Shown in pieces: positions 18,201 to 27,686 of a stretch of DNA of 64,000 bases. A model generated the notes under the pieces. It worked only from the letters and a program-made list of their open reading frames with translations, had not been told where the DNA came from and ran no database searches. The DNA lies in assembly GCA_023422835.1 (NCBI GenBank), contig JAFAGI010000009.1, positions 1-64,000 of the forward strand. The letters run 5' to 3'. The position numbers and the translations under genes are program-made. Positions within the stretch are counted from its first letter, which is position 1; the number at the start of each line of letters is the position of its first letter. Source of the DNA: Bacteroidota bacterium (GTDB lineage: Bacteria; Bacteroidota; Bacteroidia; Chitinophagales; Chitinophagaceae).

Positions 18201-19229
18201 TTATTTATTCAACGAATCTTTTTTCAGCGGTGTGTAGCCGGTGGTCGGCTGCAATGGTTTTGTAAGGTAATTGTTATCATTCCTTCTGCCAAACAGCGAG
18301 AAGTGTACATATCGTTTGGGATTCACACGCAGGTCATCCATTAGGATGTTGAGGCTGCGGGCAGTTTCGCTAAGCTGGTCATACACCTGGCGGTCGTTGA
18401 TAAGCGCACCAACAGTACCGTTGGTAGTATTTAACTGGGCCACTGCCACGTTGAGCGTAGTAATAGTGGAATCCAGCCTGTTGAGTGTATGCTGCAACTC
18501 CAGTTCAGAAAATTTCCTTGTGGTGGTTTCCAAATTCATGATAGAAGAATTAAGCCTGGCGTTATTGCCGGCAAGGTTACCCGTAAAGCTGTTTACATTT
18601 CCCAGGGTAGCAGCGATTACACCTGACTGTGCGTCGAGCAGCCTTTGAATAGAATTAATGGTAACGGTTAACCCAGCAGTAACGCGCGAAAGGTTGGCAA
18701 TGGATTGCTGCAGGTTGGTCCTGGTTTGCAGGTCCACAATGTTGTTGAAATTTTTAATCAGCGAATCTGCAGAAGTAAGCGCCATCTTTGCCTGGTCTGC
18801 CAGCGGAATAATCTGTGAACTTACCTGTCCCAGCAGGCCGGCGGTGTAAGTAGACCGCAAGGTATCGCCGGAATTCAGCATTTTCTTATCATCACCTAAA
18901 TTGATTTCTACGCTCGATGTACCAATAGGATTGCTGTTTATAGCTGCCAGTGAGGTAGAGGGAATTTCAAAATCCTGGTTGAGCTTTATCTCTACCAGGA
19001 TTTCTTTCAGGTCTTTGGAAGCCTTTATAGAGTACACGCTTCCGGCCTGGAAACCGTTAATACTTACCGGGTTTGAGTTTTGCAGGCCTTTTGCCTCGGA
19101 GAATTTTGCATAAAGAAAAAATCCGTTTTTGAAGATATTCTTTCCTTTCAAAAAATTAAATCCAAGAAAAAGAAATAATACCGCAAAAATCGTAAGCGCT
19201 CCTATTTTGAACTCGTTTGAAAGTTTCAT
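18201..19229 (-). CDS. MlaD family (MCE domain) lipid-transport protein
   Basis: From the ATG at 19229 the protein has 342 residues: a short cytoplasmic end (MKLSNEFKIGAL), one transmembrane helix (TIFAVLFLFLGFNFL), an MCE domain (about 35-115, LYAKFSEAKGLQNSNPVSINGFQAGSV) and a long helical, coiled-coil-prone tail. This is the substrate-binding subunit type of ABC systems that move phospholipids between inner and outer membranes. The matching ATPase and permease are not in the window. A TTG at 19256 is in frame, but ATG 19229 is preceded by the start-region motif shared with two other genes here. Confidence 0.9.
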   Translation of the reverse strand: MKLSNEFKIGALTIFAVLFLFLGFNFLKGKNIFKNGFFLYAKFSEAKGLQNSNPVSINGFQAGSVYSIKASKDLKEILVEIKLNQDFEIPSTSLAAINSNPIGTSSVEINLGDDKKMLNSGDTLRSTYTAGLLGQVSSQIIPLADQAKMALTSADSLIKNFNNIVDLQTRTNLQQSIANLSRVTAGLTVTINSIQRLLDAQSGVIAATLGNVNSFTGNLAGNNARLNSSIMNLETTTRKFSELELQHTLNRLDSTITTLNVAVAQLNTTNGTVGALINDRQVYDQLSETARSLNILMDDLRVNPKRYVHFSLFGRRNDNNYLTKPLQPTTGYTPLKKDSLNK

Positions 19230-19256
19230 TCGTATATTTTTATTTTTTTTGGCCAA

Positions 19257-20040
19257 CAGTGTTGATTACCGTCCTTTTCACGGGCAATATGCCTGCTAAT
19301 GCTACAAGCATGCCCTAACAATCACCACTTTACATTTCTCCCGTGCAAGATACTAATTTCAAGTATTCATTTTTAATTCATCCGTATTTTTTTTGTTCGC
19401 CCGCTAACCTGCAAATTTTTATGGGATAGAACGTTGTTTATACAACTCCCCCCTGTTACCATAAAACATTCCTTCACGTTGTACCGCAACATTAATTAAA
19501 TAACCGTACAGAAATTTAACGCACAAACAGTTGTTGTATACCAGATAGACGAAGAAGCTGAAAGGATTTACACAAAATATGATTTTATAAAACTCCCCGA
19601 CAGCAAAAAAATGTTTATAGCTATCAAAACATTCCAATTACTATTCGGATAAAACTGCCATTTACAACTCAGTTTTCGTTAGTTCATTCACAATAGCAAG
19701 AATGGTCGGAATTGCAATCGAACAAATATTATGAAATAAAATAAAGATTAGGAATCTACACCAACCGGGAATGAGTATTGAATCTAAAAAAATGCTTATT
19801 CCATGTGTCAACTGAAAACAAATAAATATACCCACATGAAATAGCCATAAACAAAGTGGGATACCAACGTCAACGAATATAAAAAAACTGCCATCATCCT
19901 GTATAGGCAAAACAGGGCTAAGACTACGATTTGGCATTTTGCAAGCACAACTTTGTTCTTCGATTGAACAATATTTTCCGCCTTGGGGGAAAAGCGCAAT
20001 CAATGCGCAAACAATAAATCAATAAAGCCGTAAAAATCTT
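19257..20040. other. 780-bp AT-rich intergenic region with one doubtful small ORF
   Basis: No gene family is recognisable. At 19378-19392 the minus strand has another near-copy of the start-region motif (AAAATACGGATGAA), but its frame stops after two codons, so it may be the remains of a lost gene. A possible membrane-protein ORF (19662-19937, minus) is listed separately. Confidence 0.5.
19662..19937 (-). CDS. Doubtful small hydrophobic protein
   Basis: An open frame of about 91 residues (start MPNRSLSPVLPIQDDG) has two or three hydrophobic stretches (GIPLCLWLFHVGIFICF; FLIFILFHNICSIAIPTILAIV). The frame continues upstream to 20003. Nothing in it is recognised and the region is AT-rich, so chance hydrophobicity is possible. 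It is listed because no other gene occupies the interval. Confidence 0.25.
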   Translation of the reverse strand: MPNRSLSPVLPIQDDGSFFIFVDVGIPLCLWLFHVGIFICFQLTHGISIFLDSILIPGWCRFLIFILFHNICSIAIPTILAIVNELTKTEL

Positions 20041-20949
20041 TTACATAGAAACTGAAGTACTCAGATATGTTTTCACCGCGTTTACCATAGCGTTTACAAT
20101 CTCCATTTGGCCTTCGTGGCTGTTTAGATATCTTTCTTCTTCAGGATTAGAAATAAAGCCGATCTCTACCAGCACGCTGGGCATGGCTGTAGCCTGCAAG
20201 ACCCAAATACCTTTGTTTCTTTGCTTGGCCATGCGGCTTTCCCTGCCTGTTTTGATGAACTCCTGTTCAATATTTTTGGCAAGCGTGGCGCTCCGGTTAA
20301 AATACTGCTTGGAACGCAGTGTGTAAATAATATTTTTTTCAGGAGAATCAGGATCGAAGTTGGCAAGCTCTTTCCGCATCTCACCGTCTATATAAAGTTC
20401 TTCATTATTTCTCAGCGCATTGGTCTTGCTGTCAACCTTATCAATAGACCATATAAATGTTTCCGTGCCTTTGGCTGGGTTTGGCTCTGACCACCTGCGG
20501 TATACAGGTACTTCCCTTGTTTGCTTTTTCCTTTTTTTCCCTTTGCCTGTATAGTATGTTTGCGTTTTGTATCCTGTGATTTCGCTACGGTTGATCTTCG
20601 GCGCTGCGTTGCAATGAATAGAGATGAACAGGCTGCCGCCGGCATTATTGGCAATATCTGCCTTAGCCTTTACATTCTGGGTAATGTCGCTGCTGCGCGT
20701 CATAATGGTATTTACATGCGGGAATGCCCTGACAAGCGCATCCCGAAACTTAAGCCCTACAGCCAGCGCTATATCTTTTTCTTTTGAAAATGCACCTAAA
20801 GCTCCTACATCAGAGCCACCATGCCCGGGATCTACTACAATAGTAAATTTATCATTCTTTTGCTGGGCTGATGAAGTAGACGGGAAAGTTATAATCGTTA
20901 AAAAAATTGCTAAAAAGTATGGATTTAAAATTACTTGCAAATGTTTCAT
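20041..20949 (-). CDS. N-acetylmuramoyl-L-alanine amidase (Amidase_3), first of a tandem pair
   Basis: This zinc amidase cuts the bond between MurNAc and the stem peptide and works in cell separation. From ATG 20949 it has a signal peptide (MKHLQVILNPYFLAIFLTIITFPSTSSAQ). The zinc and catalytic residues lie in DPGHGGSDVGALG (His), SKEKDIAL (Glu), SIHCNAA (His) and VEIGFISNPEEE (Glu). The mid-region insert YYTGKGKKRKKQTREVPVY is Lys/Arg-rich and recurs in the neighbouring paralogue. An in-frame start at 21042 is rejected because it would bury the signal peptide. The start region (AAAAATATACGGATGAAA) is nearly the same as for the MlaD-type and SusC genes. Confidence 0.94.
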   Translation of the reverse strand: MKHLQVILNPYFLAIFLTIITFPSTSSAQQKNDKFTIVVDPGHGGSDVGALGAFSKEKDIALAVGLKFRDALVRAFPHVNTIMTRSSDITQNVKAKADIANNAGGSLFISIHCNAAPKINRSEITGYKTQTYYTGKGKKRKKQTREVPVYRRWSEPNPAKGTETFIWSIDKVDSKTNALRNNEELYIDGEMRKELANFDPDSPEKNIIYTLRSKQYFNRSATLAKNIEQEFIKTGRESRMAKQRNKGIWVLQATAMPSVLVEIGFISNPEEERYLNSHEGQMEIVNAMVNAVKTYLSTSVSM

Positions 20950-21050
20950 CCGTATATTTTTTCTATTATCAATTACCTTGTAAGGCCAACAGCTATTTGA
21001 TGTTTTCAGCATTGCTTTTGGGTTCAGTGCGCAAAATAACACTATTATTT

Positions 21051-22028
21051 TTAATGTACACCCTGTAAGCCTTCTGTAATAATGCCTGCCTCTACATTTT
21101 TCTTGTAGATCACAACTGCGTTCATGATAGCATCGGCTATGCTATCCTGGCCGGAAGTACTGTTCAGATATTGTTCATCCGCGGGGTTGCAGATATAGCC
21201 TGTTTCCACCAGAATGCTGGGCATCGCAGTAGCACCCAGCACCTTTATACCGCGATTGAACTGCATGGCGCCCCCTGCGCTGGGCAGGCCTTTTGCCCTG
21301 AACTCTTCTTCTACCAGCTCTGCCAGCGCTCGGCTGCGGTTCATGTATTTTTTCAGGTAAATAGATGCCAGTATTTTAGCTTCCTGCTCATCCATGGAAA
21401 ACGTTGTATCCATATCGTATTCACGGCTCATTTCCTGGTTGATGTAGCCTTTCTTTTCATCGTTCTTGGCAGCAGACCATACATAGGTCTGTGTACCTCT
21501 GGTGGCACATGGCAGGCGGTAAGATTCATATACATTTACTGTTCTGGTCCCGGTGATCTTTTTCCTCTTTTTACCTTTCCCGGTATAAGTGGTATAGTTT
21601 TCCTCACGTGTGCCGATCACTCTTCTGCCATACCTGGCCGCTACATCATTGACGTGTATGGAAATGTACAGATCGCCTTTGTTGTCGTTGGCGAATTGCG
21701 CACGCCAGCGGTTGGCCGCATCCTTGTTTTGCAATCCATTGGGCAGGTTCCTGCTGGTTCTGGTGTAAAGGATTTTACAGTCAGGCAATGCTTTTTTTAA
21801 CTTTTCCCCCAACTTCATGGCAATGCCAAGGTTTATATCTGCTTCATTGCTGAAGCTGCCCTGCGCGCCGGGATCCGGCATGCCGTGTCCGGCATCTACA
21901 ATAATTGTTTTTACGCCTGCTTTGTTTTTACTGTTTCTCTTATCGTCATGCGCGTAAACCTTCCATGAAGGATTTTGTGCCAGCAACAAGGTTAAACACA
22001 AAATTTGTATTGAAAATTTCAGTTGCAT
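21051..22028 (-). CDS. N-acetylmuramoyl-L-alanine amidase (Amidase_3), second of a tandem pair
   Basis: A 325-residue paralogue of the gene at 20041. Signal peptide MQLKFSIQILCLTLLLAQNPSWKVYA; zinc and catalytic sites DAGHGMPDPGAQG, NEADINLG, SIHVNDV, VETGYICNPADE are all kept. The basic insert TYTGKGKKRKKITGTRTVNVY matches that of its neighbour, so the pair arose by duplication, but the rest has diverged well. The ATG at 22028 is preceded by a hairpin leader (22047-22059) shared with the beta-lactamase gene at 43464. The 101 bp between this stop and the next gene's ATG suggests co-transcription. Confidence 0.94.
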   Translation of the reverse strand: MQLKFSIQILCLTLLLAQNPSWKVYAHDDKRNSKNKAGVKTIIVDAGHGMPDPGAQGSFSNEADINLGIAMKLGEKLKKALPDCKILYTRTSRNLPNGLQNKDAANRWRAQFANDNKGDLYISIHVNDVAARYGRRVIGTREENYTTYTGKGKKRKKITGTRTVNVYESYRLPCATRGTQTYVWSAAKNDEKKGYINQEMSREYDMDTTFSMDEQEAKILASIYLKKYMNRSRALAELVEEEFRAKGLPSAGGAMQFNRGIKVLGATAMPSILVETGYICNPADEQYLNSTSGQDSIADAIMNAVVIYKKNVEAGIITEGLQGVH

Positions 22029-22046
22029 GTGTGTATTTTTTAGTGC

Positions 22047-22059
22047 GCCGCTTCGCGGC
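22047..22059 (-). promoter_or_regulatory. Leader hairpin before amidase gene
   Basis: The transcript reads GCCGC-GAA-GCGGC about 18 nt before the ATG, then GCAC and an A/T-rich stretch with ATACACACATG. An equivalent leader stands before the class D beta-lactamase gene (44275-44287). Confidence 0.45.
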
Positions 22060-22124
22060 TATTTTTCTTTTTACCGATGGCTATCTGAAGAATTACTTCC
22101 AGTGAACTTCGGTTAACCAAATAA

Positions 22125-22157
22125 TCATCCCGGTTTGTCGCGCATGAGGCGGGATGA
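22125..22157. other. Hairpin in amidase/lptD intergenic region
   Basis: TCATCCCG ... CGGGATGA, an 8-bp perfect stem with a 17-nt loop, lies in the roughly 400-bp divergent region 22029-22430. There is no T-run. No other gene is seen in this interval. Confidence 0.35.
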
Positions 22158-22293
22158 CTATTTCATTGTTCAGTTAAATATAAAGTAAGGGTCCTGCGGT
22201 GTACTGTCTCCAGCTTTTAGAGCAATATTTTGTCCCTTACGTTTATTCATACCGGCGCGGCAAAAAGGCAGCGAAGAAACTATTTCTTTTTTA

Positions 22294-22325
22294 TTGATTG
22301 AAATAAACCAGAAGAGTTACTTTTG
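22294..22325 (+). promoter_or_regulatory. Promoter for the LptD-like gene
   Basis: TTG (22294-22296), a 21-bp spacer and TACTTTTG (22318-22325) fit the Bacteroidota promoter. The predicted leader is about 100 nt to the ATG at 22431. Confidence 0.55.
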
Positions 22326-22430
22326 CATCTTAATAATCTTTGAAGAATAATTAACTACCTGTTTTTATCTTTAATGTAATCCTTCTTATTAATATTGCGT
22401 ATTAATCAGGAACGGCGCCTATAGTCTGAT

Positions 22431-25160
22431 ATGAATAAACTTTGTAAATGTAAAGTTAGATTAAAAAACGTACTTAAAGTTGCCTTTAGTATTGTAGCAT
22501 TGCTTATTTCATACCAGCAAACTTTTTCCTATCCAAACTATAACTTTTTCTTAGCAAAAACATCGCCTGATTACTTCTACCGCACGGATACCATTGTTCC
22601 TGTTATAGATTCTACAACCATACTCGGCCTGGACACTACGGTTGCAGTTGTAAAAGATACTTTAAGAAATAATACTGATACACTTACGCTTTCCAAAGAT
22701 TCACTCACCGCACCCATAGCCTACCACGCCAAAGATTCCTTTGTATTCCTGGTACCTCAGAAACAACTCTACCTGCACGGCAACGCCAACGCAAAAACAG
22801 AGGGTGCCACTTCAGCCGAAAGTGTGGATATTACGGCCAATACTATTTTTTACGACAATGCCACCAATATTGTACGCGCCTGGGGCGGTACCGATACTGC
22901 CAAAAAAGCTTTGAACCTGCCGACCATAATACAGGGCGAGTCCAAGTCTATCATGGATACGATCTCGTTTAACTTAAAAACACAGAAGGGTATTTTTAAA
23001 AATACGTATTACAATGAAGGCGAGATTTTTGTAAATGCGGAAATTGTAAAAAAAGTAGATAAAGATGTGGCATTTGCCTACAACGGGCGGTTCACTACCT
23101 GTAACCTGGATGAGCCCCACTTTGCACTGCGGGCGAGAAAATTAAAACTCATCACCAATAAACTGGCTGTATCAGGCCCGGCTATCCCCGAGTTTGAAAG
23201 TGTGCCTATGCCTGTAGCTATACCTTTCGGCATCTACCCCATGCAGCGCGGGCGGCATTCAGGTGTAATTCCGCCACAATTTACCCAGAACTCTTCCATG
23301 GGGCTGGGGCTGGAAGGATTGGGATATTATAAAGTGATCAATGACTACTGGGATGTCACTTTCCGCGGAAACCTTTATTCTTATTTTGGCTATACTGTGA
23401 ATGTAAGCCCGCAGTACTACAAACGTTACCGCTACAGGGGCAGGTTTTCTTTTAACTACCAGAACACCCGGACGCTGAATGAGTCAACCATTATTCCCGA
23501 CGAATTTATCAGCAATAAAAGTTTCCAGGTAAACTGGAGCCACTCCATGGACAGCAAGGCGCGTCCCGGGGTAAGTTTCTCTGCCAGCGTAAATGCGGGC
23601 AGTTCCGGCTTTAACAGGAATATACCCAACAACCCGTATAAGAACTTCCAGAACCAGATGAGCTCGAGTATTGCTTACTCAAAGTCATGGCAGGACGGTA
23701 AATACAATCTTTCCATGCAAGCCAACCACAACCAGAACAACATGACAAAGCTGATCAATGTGCAGCTGCCTACGCTTAGCTTTTCTACTACTACCTTTAA
23801 CCCGTTTCAGAACAAAGAGTCTGCAGGTACACCCAAATGGTATGAGAATTTCGGTATTGGCTACAACGGCACCTTGCTGAACCAGTTTTCTTTTTATGAT
23901 ACGGCTTTTAGCTTCAAACATTTATTAGATACTACCCAATGGGGAGCTCAGCATAACATTCCCATTACACTTGCATTGCCTGCCCTGGGCCCGCTGATGA
24001 TCTCTCCCTCGGTATCGTACTCTGAAAACTGGATGAGCAGGAAAATATACCGTAAATGGAATGCTTCTGAAGAAAAGGTGGATACTATTAATAAAAAAGG
24101 ACTCTACATTGCCCGTCAAATGAGCTTTGGCCTGTCTGCGAACACCAGGATATTCGGTACGTTTAATTTCAGGAAGGGTAAAATACTTGCCTTGCGCCAC
24201 GAGATCAGGCCTACGATAAGCGCCAGCTACTCTCCCAACATGGCCAGAAGCTACTACGAAGAATTGCAGATAGATAAGAGAGGCAATAAAATGATGGTTT
24301 CCCAATACGATGGTAATCTTTTCGGAGGTTTTAGCAACGTGGCTTTCGGCGGCTTGAATTTCGGCATTGACAACCTGCTGGAAATGAAAATGCGCAATGA
24401 CAATGACACCACGGGCCTCGATGAAAACCTGACCAAAAAGATCAGGCTGATAGACGGACTAAGCATCAATTCCGGCTACAACTTCCTGGCCGATTCCATG
24501 CAATGGCAGCCCATCTCTATTTCCATGCGTACCTCTTTGTTTGACAATAAACTTTCTGTAACCAGCAACGCTACCATAGACCAGTACGCCGTGAACCCGG
24601 AAACCGGTATCCGGACAAGCCAGCTGCTCTGGTCAAGAGGGCATTTAGGAAATCTTACCAATGCCAGCCTGGCGCTTTCCACTTCTTTTTCCAGTAAAAA
24701 GAAAGATGAGCGTAAAGACAAGGAAAGAGTGCCCATAGACCCGAGCCTTACTATGGATGAGCAACAGCGGCAGATAGAGTATGTTCGCCAAAACGCATCC
24801 GAGTTTGTAGATTTTAATATCCCCTGGAATTTATCTGCCTCTGTTGCGGTCAACTACTACCGCCAACAAATGGCCAACTACCGCGGTGTGCAGAATATTT
24901 TTAATGCAAGCCTTAACCTTAGCGGCGATTTCAGCATTACTCCCAAATGGAAGGCGGGCGGCTCTACCTATTTTGACCTCAAAACGCTGCAGATGAATAT
25001 GCTTACCTTGTTCATCAGCCGGGAAATGCACTGCTGGCAGCTTAGCATTAATGTAACACCGGTGGGCCCGTGGAAATCGTTCAGCATTGTACTGAATCCT
25101 AAGGCAGGCATCCTGAGAGACCTGCGCATTAACCGTACAAGGAATTTTGGAGGGTATTAG
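22431..25160 (+). CDS. LptD-like LPS-assembly outer membrane protein
   Basis: LptD inserts lipopolysaccharide into the outer leaflet of the outer membrane. The 909-residue protein has an N-terminal signal segment (about 10-35), an OstA-type periplasmic domain (about 90-240: KQLYLHGNANAKTEGATSAESVDITANTIFYDN) and a C-terminal barrel of about 600 residues (VPMPVAIPFGIYPMQRGRHSGVIPPQF starts it). This is the Bacteroidota LptD form, quite divergent from the E. coli protein. It is divergent from the amidase/MlaD/OstA-like block, which supports an envelope-assembly cluster. The LptE partner is not seen. Confidence 0.88.
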   Translation: MNKLCKCKVRLKNVLKVAFSIVALLISYQQTFSYPNYNFFLAKTSPDYFYRTDTIVPVIDSTTILGLDTTVAVVKDTLRNNTDTLTLSKDSLTAPIAYHAKDSFVFLVPQKQLYLHGNANAKTEGATSAESVDITANTIFYDNATNIVRAWGGTDTAKKALNLPTIIQGESKSIMDTISFNLKTQKGIFKNTYYNEGEIFVNAEIVKKVDKDVAFAYNGRFTTCNLDEPHFALRARKLKLITNKLAVSGPAIPEFESVPMPVAIPFGIYPMQRGRHSGVIPPQFTQNSSMGLGLEGLGYYKVINDYWDVTFRGNLYSYFGYTVNVSPQYYKRYRYRGRFSFNYQNTRTLNESTIIPDEFISNKSFQVNWSHSMDSKARPGVSFSASVNAGSSGFNRNIPNNPYKNFQNQMSSSIAYSKSWQDGKYNLSMQANHNQNNMTKLINVQLPTLSFSTTTFNPFQNKESAGTPKWYENFGIGYNGTLLNQFSFYDTAFSFKHLLDTTQWGAQHNIPITLALPALGPLMISPSVSYSENWMSRKIYRKWNASEEKVDTINKKGLYIARQMSFGLSANTRIFGTFNFRKGKILALRHEIRPTISASYSPNMARSYYEELQIDKRGNKMMVSQYDGNLFGGFSNVAFGGLNFGIDNLLEMKMRNDNDTTGLDENLTKKIRLIDGLSINSGYNFLADSMQWQPISISMRTSLFDNKLSVTSNATIDQYAVNPETGIRTSQLLWSRGHLGNLTNASLALSTSFSSKKKDERKDKERVPIDPSLTMDEQQRQIEYVRQNASEFVDFNIPWNLSASVAVNYYRQQMANYRGVQNIFNASLNLSGDFSITPKWKAGGSTYFDLKTLQMNMLTLFISREMHCWQLSINVTPVGPWKSFSIVLNPKAGILRDLRINRTRNFGGY

Positions 25161-25664
25161 CGCCTCACCCCGGCCCTTCCTGCCTTCTCCGAAGAATCGG
25201 GCGGAGGAGAGGGAGTAGAAGCCTGATGATGTACCAACAGTATTCTTCGTTACGTTAGCAAAGTGCATGAAGAAGTTGAGATCAACGTAAATTTCTTATC
25301 CGATACACCTACTTTATATTCCACATTCATAGCACAAACGTCCGCTTGTGCCTGCGGCTAAGCAAGATGGTAGTTAACATTACCTCACACGGAAGAAGAT
25401 TGCTTCTAAACATTCGTTACACTACGGTTTATCACAATGAGGCATACCTTCACAAATGTGATTCGAGCGAGCTATTCTGACGGTTCCGGAGTCTTCGGAC
25501 GGAGCGAAAGCAATCTCATTCACCACTTACCCCCTAAATTCTTTGCGATCTTGGATGAAAAGCTTGGCGTGCAAATAAATAAAAAACACCTTGCAACTCA
25601 TAGCACAAGCGGACTGTTGTGACTGCACAATCAATATTACAAGCTCAACTTAATATAACCATGC
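25161..25664. repeat. Gene-free region with nested inverted repeats
   Basis: About 500 bp without a credible gene. An outer pair of related sequences lies in opposite orientation at 25331-25352 and 25602-25622 (consensus AGCACAAGCGGAC, then TTGTG). An inner pair AGATTGCTT / AAGCAATCT lies at 25397-25405 and 25508-25516, next to CACAATGAGGC (25433-25443). The inner sequences recall the widespread GTCATTGCGA...AAGCAATCT interspersed repeats of Bacteroidota. It looks like a decayed or nested miniature repeat element. Confidence 0.5.
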
Positions 25665-25670
25665 ATAAAA

Positions 25671-25696
25671 AACTGCCGTTGAAAATGCCGGCAGTT
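25671..25696 (-). terminator. Rho-independent terminator after S41 protease gene
   Basis: On the minus strand AACTGCCG - 10-nt loop - CGGCAGTT is followed by TTTTTATG. It lies 15 nt after the protease stop. Confidence 0.8.
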
Positions 25697-25710
25697 GGAA
25701 TAGGATAAAT

Positions 25711-27447
25711 TTATTTGGAAGGGTCAATGACCATATCATAGATGTTTGCAACAGGGCCTAAAGAAATACCTCTCACATCTTTCATACTTCCCTGATCCGT
25801 AGTTGCAGCAGAGCGAATAGCACCGCCATACCTGGACATAGTTACAGGAGGTGTATATTTATTATCTCCCAAGATCAGCCTAAGGGCTTCCCTAAAGCAT
25901 CTTTCCCTTGGATCGCCTAAGTCATAACGAATATCATCAAAAGCCTGGTAATCTGTACTCATACCGGCATAATAACCCCCTTCACCCAAAGCGTTTTTAG
26001 TTTCAAAATTAGATACCCACATGCTGAAACTGTTATTTTCCGGACCCATGCGTACTTCGAAGAAGCCGATAGGCTTACCATAGGTTTTTTTACCATCGTC
26101 TGAGAAAGAAGCTCCTACCAATGTTACATTCATATGAGGCTTCAGGCTATTGATCATCATTTCGCTTGCGGAGGCAGAACTGCTGCTCACAATAAAGAAA
26201 ATGCGCGGCAGGTCTATCGAGCCTTTTTTAGCAATTTTTTCGGTATTACCTGCTATTGAGTAATCGTAATCAAAATAGGTTTTACCAGGCTTGATCTTAT
26301 CATTTTCATCGCGCTGAGGCAGCTGTTTTAAAATTATTGCTTTTTTCTGCTGCATGAGCGTGTTATAATAGTTTACCATCATTACTTTTCCATGCGCAGA
26401 TGAAGGCGCCAGGTAGTCTACAAAGTTTTCGGCTGTATAAACCGAACCACCGCCATTATATCGCAAATCAATTACCAGGTCCTGGATTCCCTGAGAGGTA
26501 AATCTCTGGATCACACGCTCAAGCGGTTCCTTGGAACTGCTGTCAAATTCCGTAAACGATTTATAGGCTGCATACCCTATTTTCTTACTCACTCCATTGT
26601 TGGGACTAGTGATTGTCAATACGGTATCTTTGAAGAAAGGATCAAATCTATAGGTAGATTTATTCAGCGAAAAATTTTTTTCAACTTTAGTAGATGGCTT
26701 ATAAGTAGTTATATTAAGATGATCGCCTTTTAAGGCCATTTCAACAGCATTAATATTATCGTCATTTACAATTATTCCATTCAATTTAGTAACGTAGTCT
26801 CCCCTTCTTATTCCGGCATAGTAAGCGGGCGACTCCTTAGTAATGAACCTTACAAAACTTACATAACTATTGGAGTCAACTTTTGCAGCATCAATACTAT
26901 CGGCAGTACCATACGAATACTTTGCTGGGATAAACCCTAACACAAAGCCAAAATTATTTTCCTTGCCATCTAAAGTCATTTTTAGATTTTTAGAGTAATC
27001 GTTGTTTAGCAATGCATTAGAAACAGCACCTCCATTCATGGTACTTTTTGTATAAGCAACATAAGAAAATTTTGCATGGCTGTTGTCATCTATTCTTTGT
27101 CCATAATTATCATAATCTATAGCCTGCTCGTACGACCTTCCTACACCATCTTTAGCATAACGTGTAAGCTCGAAAACCTCCTTTTGCAGGCCCATCAAAG
27201 TATCGGAAGTTTTGTATTGACGTGGCAGAAATTCTTTATACGCAGGGAGCTTATCATGCCAGTAATAAATTTCCTTAGCATAAAAAAATACCGAATCGTA
27301 GAGCCTGTCTGCCCAGGTGGAATTAGCAGTGTCTAACTTAACACCTCCATCATCAGGAATATCATCGATATTTTTTTTGCAAGAGTATATACTTGCTGCG
27401 GTAAAGAAGATTACTGCTGCCACTAACAATTTGTGTATGCTGAACAT
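25711..27447 (-). CDS. S41 family (C-terminal processing type) peptidase lipoprotein
   Basis: A 578-residue secreted protease. The lipobox Cys (IYSCKKN, about residue 23) shows a lipoprotein. A helical N-terminal domain (about 40-160) comes first, then a PDZ domain (about 195-260, SPAYYAGIRRGDYVTKLNGIIV), then the S41 catalytic core (about 300-520). The nucleophile Ser lies in SSSSASASEMM and the base Lys in DDGKKTYGKPIG. Such proteins are the Bacteroidota lipoprotein version of tail-specific proteases; the substrate is unknown. The gene ends at a strong terminator and starts 17 nt after the PspC gene, so the two may be co-transcribed. Confidence 0.92.
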   Translation of the reverse strand: MFSIHKLLVAAVIFFTAASIYSCKKNIDDIPDDGGVKLDTANSTWADRLYDSVFFYAKEIYYWHDKLPAYKEFLPRQYKTSDTLMGLQKEVFELTRYAKDGVGRSYEQAIDYDNYGQRIDDNSHAKFSYVAYTKSTMNGGAVSNALLNNDYSKNLKMTLDGKENNFGFVLGFIPAKYSYGTADSIDAAKVDSNSYVSFVRFITKESPAYYAGIRRGDYVTKLNGIIVNDDNINAVEMALKGDHLNITTYKPSTKVEKNFSLNKSTYRFDPFFKDTVLTITSPNNGVSKKIGYAAYKSFTEFDSSSKEPLERVIQRFTSQGIQDLVIDLRYNGGGSVYTAENFVDYLAPSSAHGKVMMVNYYNTLMQQKKAIILKQLPQRDENDKIKPGKTYFDYDYSIAGNTEKIAKKGSIDLPRIFFIVSSSSASASEMMINSLKPHMNVTLVGASFSDDGKKTYGKPIGFFEVRMGPENNSFSMWVSNFETKNALGEGGYYAGMSTDYQAFDDIRYDLGDPRERCFREALRLILGDNKYTPPVTMSRYGGAIRSAATTDQGSMKDVRGISLGPVANIYDMVIDPSK

Positions 27448-27464
27448 TTAATGTGGTTGTTTTT

Positions 27465-27686
27465 TTAATTGGCCTCCACCGGGTTCCTCTTGGCAAAGAA
27501 AACATACTTTCTGATGTTTAAGGTAAACAGCATGGCCATGTAAACAATAATTGGCGATCCCAAAGTCAGGAAGGAAATATAGATAAACCAAAGCCTGATG
27601 CGAGAGGAAGCTATGCCCAACTTTTCGCCCAGTTTGGAACATACACCAAATGCGCCCCATTCTATGAATTCTCTAATTTTTTCCAT
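27465..27686 (-). CDS. PspC domain protein
   Basis: A 73-residue protein of the PspC family (PF04024). It has the N-terminal FGVCSKLGEKLGIASSRIRLWFIYISF motif and a membrane helix (LTLGSPIIVYMAMLFTL). PspC proteins are small inner-membrane proteins, linked in proteobacteria to the phage-shock response; the Bacteroidota forms are mostly uncharacterised. The full motif and clean ATG at 27686 support a real gene. It lies just upstream of the S41 protease on the same strand. Confidence 0.85.
   Translation of the reverse strand: MEKIREFIEWGAFGVCSKLGEKLGIASSRIRLWFIYISFLTLGSPIIVYMAMLFTLNIRKYVFFAKRNPVEAN

Noticed and set aside
25437-25622. A 61-codon plus-strand frame in the gene-free region.
   Set aside because: It consists of the inverted-repeat sequences and has no protein-like features.
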